A DNA stretch of 41,180 nucleotides from Bacillus suaedaesalsae (lineage in GTDB: Bacteria > Bacillota > Bacilli > Bacillales > SA4). The stretch lies in assembly GCF_016890225.1 (NCBI RefSeq), contig NZ_JAFELM010000029.1, positions 1 through 41,180 on the forward strand, in the 5' to 3' direction. Below are positions 9,471 through 19,322 of this stretch, one piece after another. The notes beneath the pieces were generated by a model. The model ran no database searches, had not been told where the DNA came from, and saw nothing but the letters and a program-made list of their open reading frames with translations. Numbering within the stretch: position 1 is the stretch's first letter; each line of letters opens with the position of its first letter. Both the position numbers and the translations under genes were made by a program.

Positions 9471-9497
9471 AAAAAACAGCCTACAACTGTAGACTGT
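9471..9497 (-). terminator. Terminator behind menA
   Basis: On the minus strand ACAGTCTAC pairs with GTAGGCTGT (one G-T) around AGTT, followed by six T. It starts right behind the menA stop codon and separates menA from the yteA-like gene. Confidence 0.88.
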
Positions 9498-10430
9498 CTA
9501 GATAAAATAAGAAAGTAATATACCAATTGCTAATAAGAACCCAAAAATGGTATTAGTTTGTGCCGTTGCTTTCATAGCTGGCATCATTGTAATCGGAATT
9601 GTTTTTCCGATAAAGCCTTTTGTTGCTTGAATTGGTTTAGGAATACTTAAGAAAACTAATAAAGTCCAAGGAGAAATCAGGCCAGATAAGATTAAGGCGA
9701 TAATCCATATATAGGATACGGCAAACATAGTAGCTAATACGATAATAGCATTTTTTCTTCCAACTAAAATTGCTAATGTTTTTCTACCGTTTTCTTTATC
9801 TCCGTCTAAGTCACGAATGTTATTAGCAAGAAGAATTGCTCCAACTAATATGCCTATTGGCATCGATACTAACACACTTTCTCCTGTAACTGTGCCTGTT
9901 TGAATAAAGAAGGCGATTAAGATAATGAGAATCCCCATAAATAACCCTGCAACAATTTCTCCAAACGGAGTATAGGCAATTGGATATGGGCCACCTGTAT
10001 AAAAATAAGCAGCTGCCATACTAATAATCCCAACCAGGGCAAGCCACCAACTTGACTCCATACAAATGTAAACTCCAAGTAATGTTGCAATTCCAAACAG
10101 GACAAAAGCTAATGCAATAACTGTTTTTGGCTTAACACCATCCCGAACAATGGCACCACCAATACCTACAGAACCTTCGTGATCTAATCCGCGTTTGAAA
10201 TCGTAATATTCATTAATCATATTTGTTGCAATTTGTATAATTAAGCTTGCGAGCAACATCATAATAAATAATGGAATGTCTAATTTTGTGTACGGTAACG
10301 AAAGTGCAGTTCCAATTAATACAGGAACAAAAGCTGCAGTTAATGTATGTGGTCTCGTTAACGTCCACCATACGCGCCAATTGTGTCTTGTAGGTGAAGA
10401 ACTAGTTTTCGCATTTAATTGCGGTTGCAT
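9498..10430 (-). CDS. menA: 1,4-dihydroxy-2-naphthoate polyprenyltransferase MenA
   Basis: Integral membrane UbiA-family enzyme that prenylates and decarboxylates DHNA to demethylmenaquinone. The Asp-rich prenyl-diphosphate motif NEYYDFKRGLD and the second motif NNIRDLDGDKENGRKTLA are present among eight or nine hydrophobic segments. I choose ATG 10430 (310 residues, close to B. subtilis MenA) because GAGGTG lies nine bases upstream; the ATG at 10442 almost touches that site. It is transcribed divergently from menFDHB from its own promoter, so the menaquinone genes are split into two opposed units with 300 bases between them. Confidence 0.95.
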   Translation of the reverse strand: MQPQLNAKTSSSPTRHNWRVWWTLTRPHTLTAAFVPVLIGTALSLPYTKLDIPLFIMMLLASLIIQIATNMINEYYDFKRGLDHEGSVGIGGAIVRDGVKPKTVIALAFVLFGIATLLGVYICMESSWWLALVGIISMAAAYFYTGGPYPIAYTPFGEIVAGLFMGILIILIAFFIQTGTVTGESVLVSMPIGILVGAILLANNIRDLDGDKENGRKTLAILVGRKNAIIVLATMFAVSYIWIIALILSGLISPWTLLVFLSIPKPIQATKGFIGKTIPITMMPAMKATAQTNTIFGFLLAIGILLSYFI

Positions 10431-10469
10431 GATCGCATTCACCTCTTTTTGTTAGTTATAACACAAGTT

Positions 10470-10498
10470 AGTATAGGAGAAGTAAGAAGGAGTGTCAA
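10470..10498 (-). promoter_or_regulatory. Sigma-A promoter of menA
   Basis: On the minus strand a consensus TTGACA (10498-10493), 17-base spacer and TATACT (10475-10470), about 40 bases before the menA start. Confidence 0.85.
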
Positions 10499-10610
10499 CG
10501 ATTTAATAAAGGAATAACCTACACAGTTTTACAGAATATGAAAGGTTTTCCTTTCGCGTTTGGTATAAAAACTATACAATATATAATGAATAATCTTGAT
10601 TTCAATATAT

Positions 10611-10640
10611 TTGACAGTGAAAACTTACAAGGTGTATTTT
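10611..10640 (+). promoter_or_regulatory. Possible promoter of the menF operon
   Basis: Consensus TTGACA, 18-base spacer, TATTTT. It would give a leader of about 85 bases before menF. The -10 box is weak. Confidence 0.5.
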
Positions 10641-10734
10641 TATATAGTTAAAGGTTTATTAATTAGATGCATTTCTGCACTATTTAGATTATAGATGAAC
10701 TAAGTTGTGATAGAGGTTTTTAGGGGGATTTGTT

Positions 10735-12159
10735 ATGGCAACCATTCAGAAACGTTCAATTTATGACAACATTGTGGATGGAATTAATCGAGCAAAGGAA
10801 AAGGCTACGCCAATTCTAGTTAGCTTAACCACAGAAATTACAGACATAGATCCCCTATTATTTTATATGGCAGGAAAAGAACTGTTCACGGGTGAGGGTG
10901 TGTATTGGAAAGAACCAGTGAATGGGGAGACGATCGTTGGTCTTGGCGTATTACAAACAATTCAATCTAATAAGAACTCTAACAAGAGATTTCAGGATAT
11001 AAAAGAGCAGTGGAATTGTTTCTTAGAAAACATGATTCATACGAATATAACGGAAAGTAAGCATGCTCGTGGGCCAATATTATTTGGTGGATTTTCGTTT
11101 GATCCGACAAAAGCTAAAACCGAGTTGTGGAGCGATTTTCCCTCCGCACAGTTTTATCTATCAAAATATACGTTAAATCAAATAGATAATCAGTTGTTTT
11201 TAACTTCTAATCGACTTGTAAAACCATTAGATCATGTTGAAACTGTGATAAACGAAATGGAATGTGATGAAAAGCAATTATACGTTGCACTTAAGAAAAT
11301 GAAAAGGAATTCAATTCATGATCCTTCTTACAAAGAACGTGAAATTGATGTAGAAAATTGGTTGAACTCTGTAGAAACAGTTGTAACCCATATTAATGAA
11401 GGGAAGTTAGAAAAGGCTGTACTAGCCAGAGAACTTAAGCTTGAGGCAGACGAACCATTTTCTATTCAGGCAATTTTACAGAATTTAGTGATGAAGCAGC
11501 CAACGAGCTATATATTTGCTATAGATAGCGGCGTTTCTACTTTTATCGGGGCAACACCAGAGAGGCTTATAAAAAAAGACAATCAACAGCTACTATCTAC
11601 GTGTTTAGCGGGTTCGATTAAGAGAGGGTCTACAATAGAAGAGGACTTGCAATTAGCTAACGAGTTATTAGAAGATCCAAAAAACTTAGCAGAGCATCAA
11701 TTTGTTGTCGATATGATTACGAAAGAGTTAAAGAGTGTGTGTCGTGCAATTTCTAAGCCAGACAACCCTACAATTTTTAAGGCGAGAGATATTCAACATT
11801 TATATACTCCAATTGTTGGTGAAGTAAAAGATCACGTTCATTTATTTGAAATTGTGGAACGATTACATCCAACACCAGCACTAGGAGGTTTTCCACAGGA
11901 TAAAGCGTTAGAAGAGATACGAACTTATGAGCAATTAGATCGTGGTTGGTATGCGGGTCCTATAGGGTGGATGGATGGTGATGGAAATGGTGAATTTGCG
12001 GTTGCCATTCGTTCGGCATTGTTCAAACAGCACGAAGCATCATTATTTGCTGGTTGTGGAATTGTTGCAAAGTCTGAAGCTAGTAAAGAATATGAAGAAA
12101 CCATGATTAAGTTTAAGCCAATGCTTAATGCTATTGGAGGCAAATTAAATGGACGGTAA
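10735..12159 (+). CDS. menF: Isochorismate synthase MenF
   Basis: First committed step of menaquinone synthesis: chorismate to isochorismate, Mg-dependent. The 474-residue protein carries the C-terminal chorismate-binding domain with KAVLARE, the SCLAGSIKRG block, EHQFVVDMI and HPTPALGGFPQDKALEEI, then RGWYAGPIGWMDGDGNGEF. Ribosome site AGGGGGA before the ATG. The stop overlaps the menD start by 11 bases, so translation is probably coupled. It heads menF-menD-menH-menB. Confidence 0.96.
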   Translation: MATIQKRSIYDNIVDGINRAKEKATPILVSLTTEITDIDPLLFYMAGKELFTGEGVYWKEPVNGETIVGLGVLQTIQSNKNSNKRFQDIKEQWNCFLENMIHTNITESKHARGPILFGGFSFDPTKAKTELWSDFPSAQFYLSKYTLNQIDNQLFLTSNRLVKPLDHVETVINEMECDEKQLYVALKKMKRNSIHDPSYKEREIDVENWLNSVETVVTHINEGKLEKAVLARELKLEADEPFSIQAILQNLVMKQPTSYIFAIDSGVSTFIGATPERLIKKDNQQLLSTCLAGSIKRGSTIEEDLQLANELLEDPKNLAEHQFVVDMITKELKSVCRAISKPDNPTIFKARDIQHLYTPIVGEVKDHVHLFEIVERLHPTPALGGFPQDKALEEIRTYEQLDRGWYAGPIGWMDGDGNGEFAVAIRSALFKQHEASLFAGCGIVAKSEASKEYEETMIKFKPMLNAIGGKLNGR

Positions 12160-13879
12160 TTATGCATTAACGGAATATTTAGGAGCTTTTATAGATGAGA
12201 TGGTAGCATCAGGAGTGAAACATGCTGTCATCAGTCCAGGGTCAAGGTCAACACCTTTGGCCCTTTTAATGGCGGAACATCCAACATTAAAAACATGGAT
12301 TAACATTGATGAGCGCTCAGCAGGTTTTTTTGCGCTTGGTATTGCAAAGTCAACCCAATCTCCTGTTGCCTTATTATGTACTTCAGGAACAGCAGCTGCT
12401 AATTACTTTCCAGCAATCGTAGAGGCGACCTATTCAAGAGTTCCACTGATTGTTCTAACAGCAGACCGACCTCATGAGTTACGAGAAGTTGGGGCACCAC
12501 AAGCTATTAATCAAATTGATATGTATGGAAGCTACAGCAAATGGTTTGTAGAAATGGCAATACCAGAGAACACTCCTGCTCTCTTGAACTACGCGAAAAC
12601 GGTTGCGGCACGTGCTGTGGCAACGTCCGATTCTGCTCCAGCTGGAGTTGTGCACTTGAATTTCCCATTACGAGAACCACTTGTTCCGAATTTTAACCAT
12701 GTAACTTGGAGTAAAGGCGATTCAGTAAAAAAAGTGATCACGAATAAAGAAGAGAAAATATCTGCATCTGTTATTGAGCTTCTTCAAGAAGTAAACCAAT
12801 ACGAAAAGGGAATCATCGTCTGTGGTCCTCAGGATCAGGAAGGATTTCCAAAAGCGGTTACTGAGTTAGCGGAGGTGTTAGGATATCCAATACTTGCTGA
12901 TCCACTGTCACAGCTTAGAAGCGGGAAACATGCAAAAGAAAATGTAGTTGAGTGTTATGACGCAATTTTGAAATGCTCAGCAGCATTTGAAGCATTAAAG
13001 CCTGATGTCGTGATTCGCCTTGGGGCGATGCCAGTATCAAAAGTTCTCACTCAGCTCATTTCAGCTTCAGAAGCTCGGTATCATCTTGTTGTAGATGAGA
13101 ATTTAGGATTTAGAGACCCGACGCTGAAGGCTACACATTTTTTACATTATGATGAAGTTGTTTTTTGTAAGGAAGCTGCTACTCATGTAATAGCGAAGCG
13201 TAAAGCAAAACAGTATTTACAACAATGGATAAAAGCAAATGAAATTGCTAGACCTATTTTACAATCTCACGTTTCTGATTTTCATTTTGAAGGCGATGTA
13301 GTAAGACGATTAACTTCTACAATGAAGCCTCATATGTGTTTATTTATCGGCAACAGTATGCCGATTCGAGATGTAGATTCTTTCTATTTTTTAGATGAAA
13401 AAAATATTCGAATCCTCGCCAATCGTGGAGCAAATGGGATTGACGGAATTATCTCAACAGCACTTGGAGCAAGTATTGAAGGAAAGAGGCTTGTGCTACT
13501 TGTTGGAGATATTACGTTTTATCATGATTTAAATGGCCTTCTCGCCAGTAAGTTACATAACCTACCTATAACGATTGTTGTTGTGAACAATAACGGCGGG
13601 GGAATTTTCTCATTTCTGCCTCAAGCAAAGGAAGAAAAGCACTTTGAACTATTATTCGGGACACCGATGGATCTTGATTTTGAAAAGGTCGTGAATATGT
13701 ATGGGGGTCGTTTCAAAAGAGTTCAATCTTGGTCTGAATATGAGGACCAATTGTTAGAAAGCTATGAAGCAAACCAATTAACAGTTATTGAAGTTCCAAC
13801 AGCTAGCAGGGATGAAAATGTGAAATTACATAGAAATCTTTGGAATGAAGTGACAAAAGAGCTTCAAAATTTGTTTTAA
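12149..13879 (+). CDS. menD: SEPHCHC synthase MenD
   Basis: Thiamine-diphosphate enzyme that decarboxylates 2-oxoglutarate and adds the succinyl unit to isochorismate. 576 residues, the usual length. The N-terminal Pyr domain has SPGSRSTPLALL and NIDERSAGFFALGIAK with the cofactor-activating Glu. The C-terminal PP domain has GDITFYHDLNGL, the GDxxFxHD thiamine/metal site, followed by VVVNNNGGGIFSFLPQA. Ribosome site GGAGG precedes the start inside menF. Confidence 0.97.
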   Translation: MDGNYALTEYLGAFIDEMVASGVKHAVISPGSRSTPLALLMAEHPTLKTWINIDERSAGFFALGIAKSTQSPVALLCTSGTAAANYFPAIVEATYSRVPLIVLTADRPHELREVGAPQAINQIDMYGSYSKWFVEMAIPENTPALLNYAKTVAARAVATSDSAPAGVVHLNFPLREPLVPNFNHVTWSKGDSVKKVITNKEEKISASVIELLQEVNQYEKGIIVCGPQDQEGFPKAVTELAEVLGYPILADPLSQLRSGKHAKENVVECYDAILKCSAAFEALKPDVVIRLGAMPVSKVLTQLISASEARYHLVVDENLGFRDPTLKATHFLHYDEVVFCKEAATHVIAKRKAKQYLQQWIKANEIARPILQSHVSDFHFEGDVVRRLTSTMKPHMCLFIGNSMPIRDVDSFYFLDEKNIRILANRGANGIDGIISTALGASIEGKRLVLLVGDITFYHDLNGLLASKLHNLPITIVVVNNNGGGIFSFLPQAKEEKHFELLFGTPMDLDFEKVVNMYGGRFKRVQSWSEYEDQLLESYEANQLTVIEVPTASRDENVKLHRNLWNEVTKELQNLF

Positions 13880-13888
13880 GGATTAGAG

Positions 13889-14707
13889 ATGACTATGAAG
13901 AAGCAAATAAATGGTGTGACGTATTCATTTAAGATGGACGGTACTGGACCTGCTGCATTGTTACTTCACGGATTCACAGGTTGTAAGGAAAATTGGAACA
14001 ACCTCCAAACATTGTTATCAGCACAGTATCAAGTAATAACAGTTGATTTAATCGGGCATGGTAAAACAGACTCTCCGAAAGATATAGAAAGATATAAGAT
14101 AGAGTCTGTGTGCGAAGACTTAAAGAGCTTACTTGTAGAGCTAAATCTTAAGAAAGTACATATTCTCGGGTATTCAATGGGAGGCAGAGTCGCACTTGCT
14201 TTTGCATGTATATATCCAGAGTTTGTGCAATCATTAACTCTCGAAAGTAGTTCACCAGGAATACAGAATGAAGAGGATAAGAAAAATCGCGTTTCAGCAG
14301 ATGAAAAATTAGCTACCAAAATAGAAGAAGAGGGTGTCGAAGCCTTCATCGACTTTTGGGAAGGCATTCCACTTTTTGAAACGCAAAGAAAATTATCTTT
14401 AAAAAAGCAGCTGTCCATCCGTTCTCGGCGTTTGCAAAATAATCCGATAGGACTGGCAAACAGTTTACGAGGTATGGGTACTGGAAAGCAGCCTTCATAC
14501 TGGGATGAACTTTCGAGTATAAATGTCCCCATATTATTACTTTGTGGTGAGTTGGACGAAAAGTTTTGTTTCATTGCAGAAAACATGAACAAAAAGCTAC
14601 AAAATGCTACAATAAATAAGGTAATGGCGGTTGGACATGCAATTCATGTGGAACAACCGCGAATTTTTGGTAAAATAGTGTTGGAGCATATCCAACAAAA
14701 TACATAA
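13889..14707 (+). CDS. menH: SHCHC synthase MenH (alpha/beta hydrolase)
   Basis: Eliminates pyruvate from SEPHCHC to give SHCHC. The 272-residue alpha/beta-hydrolase fold shows the oxyanion segment LLHGFTG, the nucleophile elbow LGYSMGGR, Asp in CGELDEKF and His in VGHAIHVEQP as catalytic triad. Arg and Lys in SIRSRRLQNNP fit the cap seen in MenH proteins. Two ATG codons (13889 and 13895) lie behind AGGATTAG; the first is used here. It sits nine bases behind menD. Confidence 0.92.
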   Translation: MTMKKQINGVTYSFKMDGTGPAALLLHGFTGCKENWNNLQTLLSAQYQVITVDLIGHGKTDSPKDIERYKIESVCEDLKSLLVELNLKKVHILGYSMGGRVALAFACIYPEFVQSLTLESSSPGIQNEEDKKNRVSADEKLATKIEEEGVEAFIDFWEGIPLFETQRKLSLKKQLSIRSRRLQNNPIGLANSLRGMGTGKQPSYWDELSSINVPILLLCGELDEKFCFIAENMNKKLQNATINKVMAVGHAIHVEQPRIFGKIVLEHIQQNT

Positions 14708-14719
14708 GGAGGTAGAACA

Positions 14720-15538
14720 ATGACAGTTGAATGGGTTGCTGAAAGAAAATATGAAGATATCCTATATGAAACATACAAAGGTATTGCAAAGATTACCATT
14801 AACCGTCCTGAAGTAAGAAATGCTTTCCGTCCTAAAACAGTGATGGAGTTAATTGATGCGTTTGCTTATGCAAGAGATGATTCTAATGTTGGTGTAATCG
14901 TATTAGCGGGTGCTGGAGATGAGGCATTTTGCTCAGGTGGAGACCAAAAGGTACGAGGACATGGCGGTTATGTTGGAGAAGACGAAATTCCACGTTTAAA
15001 TGTTCTAGATTTACAACGATTAATGCGTGTTATTCCAAAGCCGGTTATTGCGATGGTCTCAGGCTATGCAATTGGTGGAGGGCACGTATTACATGTCGTA
15101 TGTGACTTAACGATTGCAGCAGACAATGCTATTTTTGGACAAACTGGACCTAAGGTTGGAAGCTTTGATGCTGGATACGGTTCAGGATACTTAGCTCGTA
15201 TTATCGGTCATAAGAAGGCTAGAGAAATTTGGTTCTTATGTCGTCAATATAATGCACAAGAAGCATTAGATATGGGCTTAGTTAACACGGTTGTTCCACT
15301 TGATCAATTAGAAGCGGAAACAATCAAATGGTGTGAAGAGATGCTAGAAAAGAGCCCAACAGCTCTTCGCTTTATTAAAGCAGCAATGAATGCTGACACA
15401 GACGGCTTAGCTGGACTTCAACAATTTGCTGGTGATGCTACACTTCTTTACTACACTACAGAAGAAGCTAAAGAAGGTCGCGATGCATTCAAAGAGAAAC
15501 GTCAACCTGACTTCGGCCAATTCCCACGTTTCCCTTGA
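14720..15538 (+). CDS. menB: 1,4-dihydroxy-2-naphthoyl-CoA synthase MenB
   Basis: Crotonase-fold enzyme that closes the naphthoquinone ring of o-succinylbenzoyl-CoA by Dieckmann-type condensation. 272 residues, the standard size. Motifs are [16 protein letters not shown] (oxyanion hole and flexible loop), [20 protein letters not shown] and [21 protein letters not shown] with the catalytic Asp/Tyr region. The strong ribosome site AAGGAGG is 11 bases from the ATG. Closes the first men transcription unit; a terminator follows. Confidence 0.97.
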   Translation: MTVEWVAERKYEDILYETYKGIAKITINRPEVRNAFRPKTVMELIDAFAYARDDSNVGVIVLAGAGDEAFCSGGDQKVRGHGGYVGEDEIPRLNVLDLQRLMRVIPKPVIAMVSGYAIGGGHVLHVVCDLTIAADNAIFGQTGPKVGSFDAGYGSGYLARIIGHKKAREIWFLCRQYNAQEALDMGLVNTVVPLDQLEAETIKWCEEMLEKSPTALRFIKAAMNADTDGLAGLQQFAGDATLLYYTTEEAKEGRDAFKEKRQPDFGQFPRFP

Positions 15539-15553
15539 TCAACAGGACAAGCT

Positions 15554-15588
15554 AAAAGCTTGATGGACTTTCCATCAAGCTTTTTTTT
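15554..15588 (+). terminator. Strong terminator between menB and menE
   Basis: Thirteen-pair perfect stem AAAGCTTGATGGA/TCCATCAAGCTTT around a CTT loop, then at least eight T. It splits the men genes into menFDHB and menEC units or sets a read-through ratio. Confidence 0.95.
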
Positions 15589-15636
15589 ATAGTACACTGG
15601 AAATATCAACAAATTAGTCTGTTTTCGCATAGATTG

Positions 15637-15666
15637 TTGTTCAAGGGCACCTATTACTGTTAAGAT
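15637..15666 (+). promoter_or_regulatory. Weak candidate promoter for menEC
   Basis: TTGTTC, 18 bases, TAAGAT, between the menB terminator and menE. Matches are partial; the main support is that menE needs a start behind a strong terminator. Confidence 0.3.
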
Positions 15667-15719
15667 GGCCGGAGTTAGCAACAATGTTACGGAAAGAGAC
15701 AAGATAATGAGGGATCACA

Positions 15720-17186
15720 ATGAGTATTCAACAAACACCCAATTGGCTCATGCAACGAGCGTATTTGACGCCAGATCGAGTTGCATTACAAAAGGATAAT
15801 CAACAACTAACATTTCAGCAATTACACGAAAATGTGTCAATCATCACGAAAAAACTTCATTGTTTAGGAATTAAAAAAGATGCAAGAGTTGCAATATTAG
15901 CTCCGAATAGCATTCAAATGGTGGAGCTTTTACACGCTTGTAAGTATATAGGTGTGATAACCGTATTACTAAATACTAGATTAACGACCCATGAGCTTGT
16001 TTGGCAGATTGAGGATGCTGATGTAGAAGCTGTTTTTGCTGACGGCAATTATTTTGATCTGTTAGGAGATTCATCTGCTAACGTCATTCCCCTCGAAGTG
16101 TTAAATGAAACACAACCGAAGGAAGATGGGCTGTGTATTCAAACTGAATTTGAATTAGGAAAACCTGATACCATTATGTACACATCTGGTACAACAGGTT
16201 CGCCAAAGGGAGTCATTCATACATATGGTAATCATTATTATAGTGCGGTTGGTTCTGCCTTAAATCTTGGATTACATCATCACGATGTTTGGTTAGCGTG
16301 TGTCCCTTTCTTTCATGTTAGTGGTTTGTCCATTTTAATGAAGAGTGTGATTTACGGAATGAAGGTAATTATACACGAAGGATTTGATCCAAAAGTAATC
16401 AATCATTCCATTCAAACAGAGAACGTAACCATGATTTCGTTAGTAAGTACAATGCTTCAACAAGTGTTAACTGACTTAAAAGAGTCAAATCAGACATATC
16501 CTGAAGCATTGCGTTGTGTGTTACTAGGAGGGGGACCTGCACCAAAGTCGCTTTTAGAACGAAGTAAAGAGCTAGGTATTCCTGTTTATCAAACGTACGG
16601 TATGACAGAGACGGCTTCACAAATTGTGACGTTATCACCTGAATACAGCTTAACCAAACTCGGTTCTGCGGGTAAGCCGTTATTTCATTCTCAAGTGAAA
16701 ATCATGAACGAAGGAAAGATGCAGGAGTCTCTTCAACCGGGAGAGATCGTCGTAAAAGGACCTACTGTCACATCAGGGTATTATAAAAGAGAAGAAGCAA
16801 CACTTGCTTCTATTCAAGATGGTTGGCTTTCAACAGGTGACATAGGCTATTTGGATGAGGATGGATTTTTGTTCGTCTTAGACAGAAGAAAAGATCTTAT
16901 TATCTCTGGCGGAGAAAATATTTATCCTGCCGAAATCGAAAGTGTATTATTATCACATCTCTCTATCCAAGAAGCAGGAGTGATTGGTAAAGATGATGAT
17001 AGATGGGGACAAGTCCCTGTGGCATTTGTTGTGGCAACGGGCATAACCGAGAGTGAAGTGAAGAAGTACTGCTTAGAACGATTAGCCAAATATAAAGTAC
17101 CAGCAGAAGTTCGTTTCGTGACAGAGCTTCCGAGAAATGCAACGAATAAACTACAAAGACATAAGCTTCAAGAATATTTAAGGTGA
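15720..17186 (+). CDS. menE: o-Succinylbenzoate-CoA ligase MenE
   Basis: Activates o-succinylbenzoate with ATP and CoA through an acyl-adenylate, giving the substrate of MenB. The 488-residue ANL-family protein shows the phosphate loop MYTSGTTGSPKGVIHTYGNH, A5 motif YGMTETASQ, and STGDIGYLDEDGFLFVLDRRKDLIISGGENIYPAEIE with the hinge. The C-terminal domain ends in LPRNATNKLQRHKL, carrying the catalytic Lys. Ribosome site GAGGGAT. It overlaps menC at its end, so the two form one unit. Confidence 0.96.
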   Translation: MSIQQTPNWLMQRAYLTPDRVALQKDNQQLTFQQLHENVSIITKKLHCLGIKKDARVAILAPNSIQMVELLHACKYIGVITVLLNTRLTTHELVWQIEDADVEAVFADGNYFDLLGDSSANVIPLEVLNETQPKEDGLCIQTEFELGKPDTIMYTSGTTGSPKGVIHTYGNHYYSAVGSALNLGLHHHDVWLACVPFFHVSGLSILMKSVIYGMKVIIHEGFDPKVINHSIQTENVTMISLVSTMLQQVLTDLKESNQTYPEALRCVLLGGGPAPKSLLERSKELGIPVYQTYGMTETASQIVTLSPEYSLTKLGSAGKPLFHSQVKIMNEGKMQESLQPGEIVVKGPTVTSGYYKREEATLASIQDGWLSTGDIGYLDEDGFLFVLDRRKDLIISGGENIYPAEIESVLLSHLSIQEAGVIGKDDDRWGQVPVAFVVATGITESEVKKYCLERLAKYKVPAEVRFVTELPRNATNKLQRHKLQEYLR

Positions 17187-17191
17187 TGATA

Positions 17192-18304
17192 ATGAATATA
17201 AAAAGTGTAACCATTTATCATATTGAGCTTAATCTTATCTCTCCGTTTGCTGCCAGTTATGGAGAAATGTCGACCCGGGAAGCACTTATCCTAGAAGTCA
17301 TGGATGAAAGTGGCCAATCTGGCTTTGGAGAATGTGTGGCGTTTTCTTTGCCCTGGTATACAGAGGAAACTGTTAAAACAGCTTATCATATGTTGGAGGA
17401 TTTCCTTATACCACTATTAAATAAAAAGACTTACTCTCATCCAGCTGAATTTGTTGCTGAAATGAAAATGTTCAAACGAAATAATATGGCAAAAGCATCA
17501 CTTGAAGCAGCACTTTGGGATTTATATGGAAAGCAACAGGGAAAATCATTGTCAGAGCTTTGGGGTGGTACGAGGAAGGAAATTGAAGCGGGAGTTGTCG
17601 TGGGCTTAGGGACAATTGAAGAGATGACTAGCAACATTGAACAACATCTTGAAGAAGGCTATAAACGCTTCAAAGTAAAGATTAAACCAGGTTCAGACTT
17701 TGTTTTACTCAAACAGCTTAGAGAGAAGTTTCCCTCTTTACCTCTAATGGCTGATGCGAATTCTGCCTATACCTTGAAAGATATAGAGATGTTAAAAGCA
17801 TTGGATGAGTTTAATTTGATGATGATTGAACAACCACTAGCCTCTGATGATTTGATTGATCATGCCGAGCTTCAAAGACAGATGACAACGCCGATATGTC
17901 TAGATGAAAGCATTATTTCAAGTGAGGATGCAAGAAAAGCTATTCAGTTAGGTAGTACGAAAGTGATTAATATTAAAATGGGACGTGTCGGTGGAGCGCT
18001 TGAAGCCATCAACATTCACGATATATGTAAGATAGCAGATGTACCCGTATGGTGTGGGGGAATGCTTGAAACAGGGATTTCACGAGCTCATAATATCGCA
18101 TTAGCAAGTCTTCCACAATTTATCATTCCAGGGGATATTTCATCCTCATCTCGCTATTGGAAAAAAGATATTATACAACCAGAAGTAAAGGTCATCAATG
18201 GAAAGATAAAAGTACCTACCACACCAGGACTCGGTATCGAGGTTGATCAGGAACAATTACAACACTACTCGATCACTAAAAAAGCATACCAAATCACAAC
18301 GTGA
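17192..18304 (+). CDS. menC: o-Succinylbenzoate synthase MenC
   Basis: Dehydrates SHCHC to o-succinylbenzoate, upstream of MenE in the pathway. Enolase superfamily (muconate-cycloisomerase subgroup), 370 residues from ATG 17192. The catalytic set is visible: Lys163 in VKIKPG, metal ligands Asp188 (MADAN), Glu213 (MIEQP) and Asp238 (CLDES), and Lys262 in NIKMGRVGG. I choose 17192 because AAGGTGA lies five bases before it; a GTG at 17183 and ATG at 17186 lie on this site. A terminator overlaps its last codons. Confidence 0.95.
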   Translation: MNIKSVTIYHIELNLISPFAASYGEMSTREALILEVMDESGQSGFGECVAFSLPWYTEETVKTAYHMLEDFLIPLLNKKTYSHPAEFVAEMKMFKRNNMAKASLEAALWDLYGKQQGKSLSELWGGTRKEIEAGVVVGLGTIEEMTSNIEQHLEEGYKRFKVKIKPGSDFVLLKQLREKFPSLPLMADANSAYTLKDIEMLKALDEFNLMMIEQPLASDDLIDHAELQRQMTTPICLDESIISSEDARKAIQLGSTKVINIKMGRVGGALEAINIHDICKIADVPVWCGGMLETGISRAHNIALASLPQFIIPGDISSSSRYWKKDIIQPEVKVINGKIKVPTTPGLGIEVDQEQLQHYSITKKAYQITT

Positions 18305-18322
18305 TCGGTATGCTTTATCTTT
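18281..18322 (+). terminator. Terminator overlapping the menC stop
   Basis: AAAGCATACC pairs with GGTATGCTTT, with an inner ATCAC/GTGAT stem, followed by a T-rich ATCTTT. The menC stop codon is inside the loop. Confidence 0.8.
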
Positions 18323-18373
18323 ATGTAATGCCTACGCTGAATACAGGTCATTTAACTTAATTAAATTTTCTTT

Positions 18374-18709
18374 ATGTCTAGACAACCCACTACATATATT
18401 ATTTGGGTTAAAGGCAACTGCCGAATCGTCTGTGAATACAATTTTAACGTTGCTAATATTGAATTGAAAAATAAACTGAGGTTATGCACAAGACCCATAA
18501 CAATCACACACGAAAATGAAGAATTCCTTTTCACTTGTTATTTCGATGGAATATCTACCGTCCTTTATACAAAAGGTAGTGTCAGAGATGCCATAGCTGG
18601 AACTAAGTTTGAAGGTATAATCGTTGATGAAAGTACTCCTATAGTTTGGGAAGAACACAATTATTCCTATCTTAATTTATTGAAAGAAAAACGCTTTTCT
18701 ATCCTATAA
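18374..18709 (+). CDS. Hypothetical protein
   Basis: A 111-residue open frame that I do not recognise. It has no signal peptide or membrane segment; the middle is beta-rich (EFLFTCYFDGISTVLYTKG) and could be a small soluble protein. The start has no clear Shine-Dalgarno, so the true start or the reality of the gene is uncertain. It stands alone between the menC terminator and the VOC-fold gene. Confidence 0.4.
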   Translation: MSRQPTTYIIWVKGNCRIVCEYNFNVANIELKNKLRLCTRPITITHENEEFLFTCYFDGISTVLYTKGSVRDAIAGTKFEGIIVDESTPIVWEEHNYSYLNLLKEKRFSIL

Positions 18710-18953
18710 TGTATTTCTGTTCATTACGTGATTTCTGATATGGCTACTTGTCATCTAATGACAGGCTGGGTTCAGATCATACTAATAGGGAAATCAGGAA
18801 AGGAACGTCACTCTTGAGCTAGAACTGAGTAAATTTCCTGAAAATAATGTTACTTTTCGATGCAAAATCGTATATAATTACATTTGGTATTATTTGTAAT
18901 TTCTTGAGAGCAACACTAAAATTTATGCTTTGATATTAAAGGGAGGGTGAGTT

Positions 18954-19322
18954 GTGGGCGAGAGTTTTCTAAATGAAATACACTATATTAGAATTCCAGT
19001 TAACAACCTTGAACAATCTATAACATGGTATACAGAAGTTTTACAATTTAAACTTCGTTTTAACCAAAAGGATTTGGCTGTATTAGCACTTAAATCAGGA
19101 CCTCTTTATGTATTAGTTAAGGCAGATCATGATTCAAGAGGACATTTTACAGTTAATGGGCTTCCTGAATTTTCAGTTGCCTTTACCACATCAAGAATTA
19201 GAGAATTCCACACATATTTAACCACAAAAAATGTTTCCTTAGAACCTATCCAAGAGGACCAAGGTCATAACTTTTTTTATTTTTTTGATCCAAGTGGAAA
19301 TAAACTCCAAGTACACAATTAA
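18954..19322 (+). CDS. VOC-superfamily (glyoxalase/dioxygenase fold) protein
   Basis: 122 residues with the paired beta-alpha-beta-beta-beta layout of the vicinal-oxygen-chelate fold. The first half begins IHYIRIPVNNLEQSITWYTEVLQFKL; the second ends FFYFFDPSGNKLQVHN. His in IHYIRI and Glu/Gln near the C-terminus could be metal ligands. Relatives include glyoxalase I, bleomycin resistance and FosB proteins; substrate is not predictable. The start is GTG behind AAAGGGAGGG, a near-ideal ribosome site. Single gene with terminator. Confidence 0.85.
   Translation: MGESFLNEIHYIRIPVNNLEQSITWYTEVLQFKLRFNQKDLAVLALKSGPLYVLVKADHDSRGHFTVNGLPEFSVAFTTSRIREFHTYLTTKNVSLEPIQEDQGHNFFYFFDPSGNKLQVHN

Noticed and set aside
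18243..18467. 74-codon frame overlapping the menC end
   Set aside because: Runs through the menC terminator, has no ribosome site and overlaps another candidate gene.
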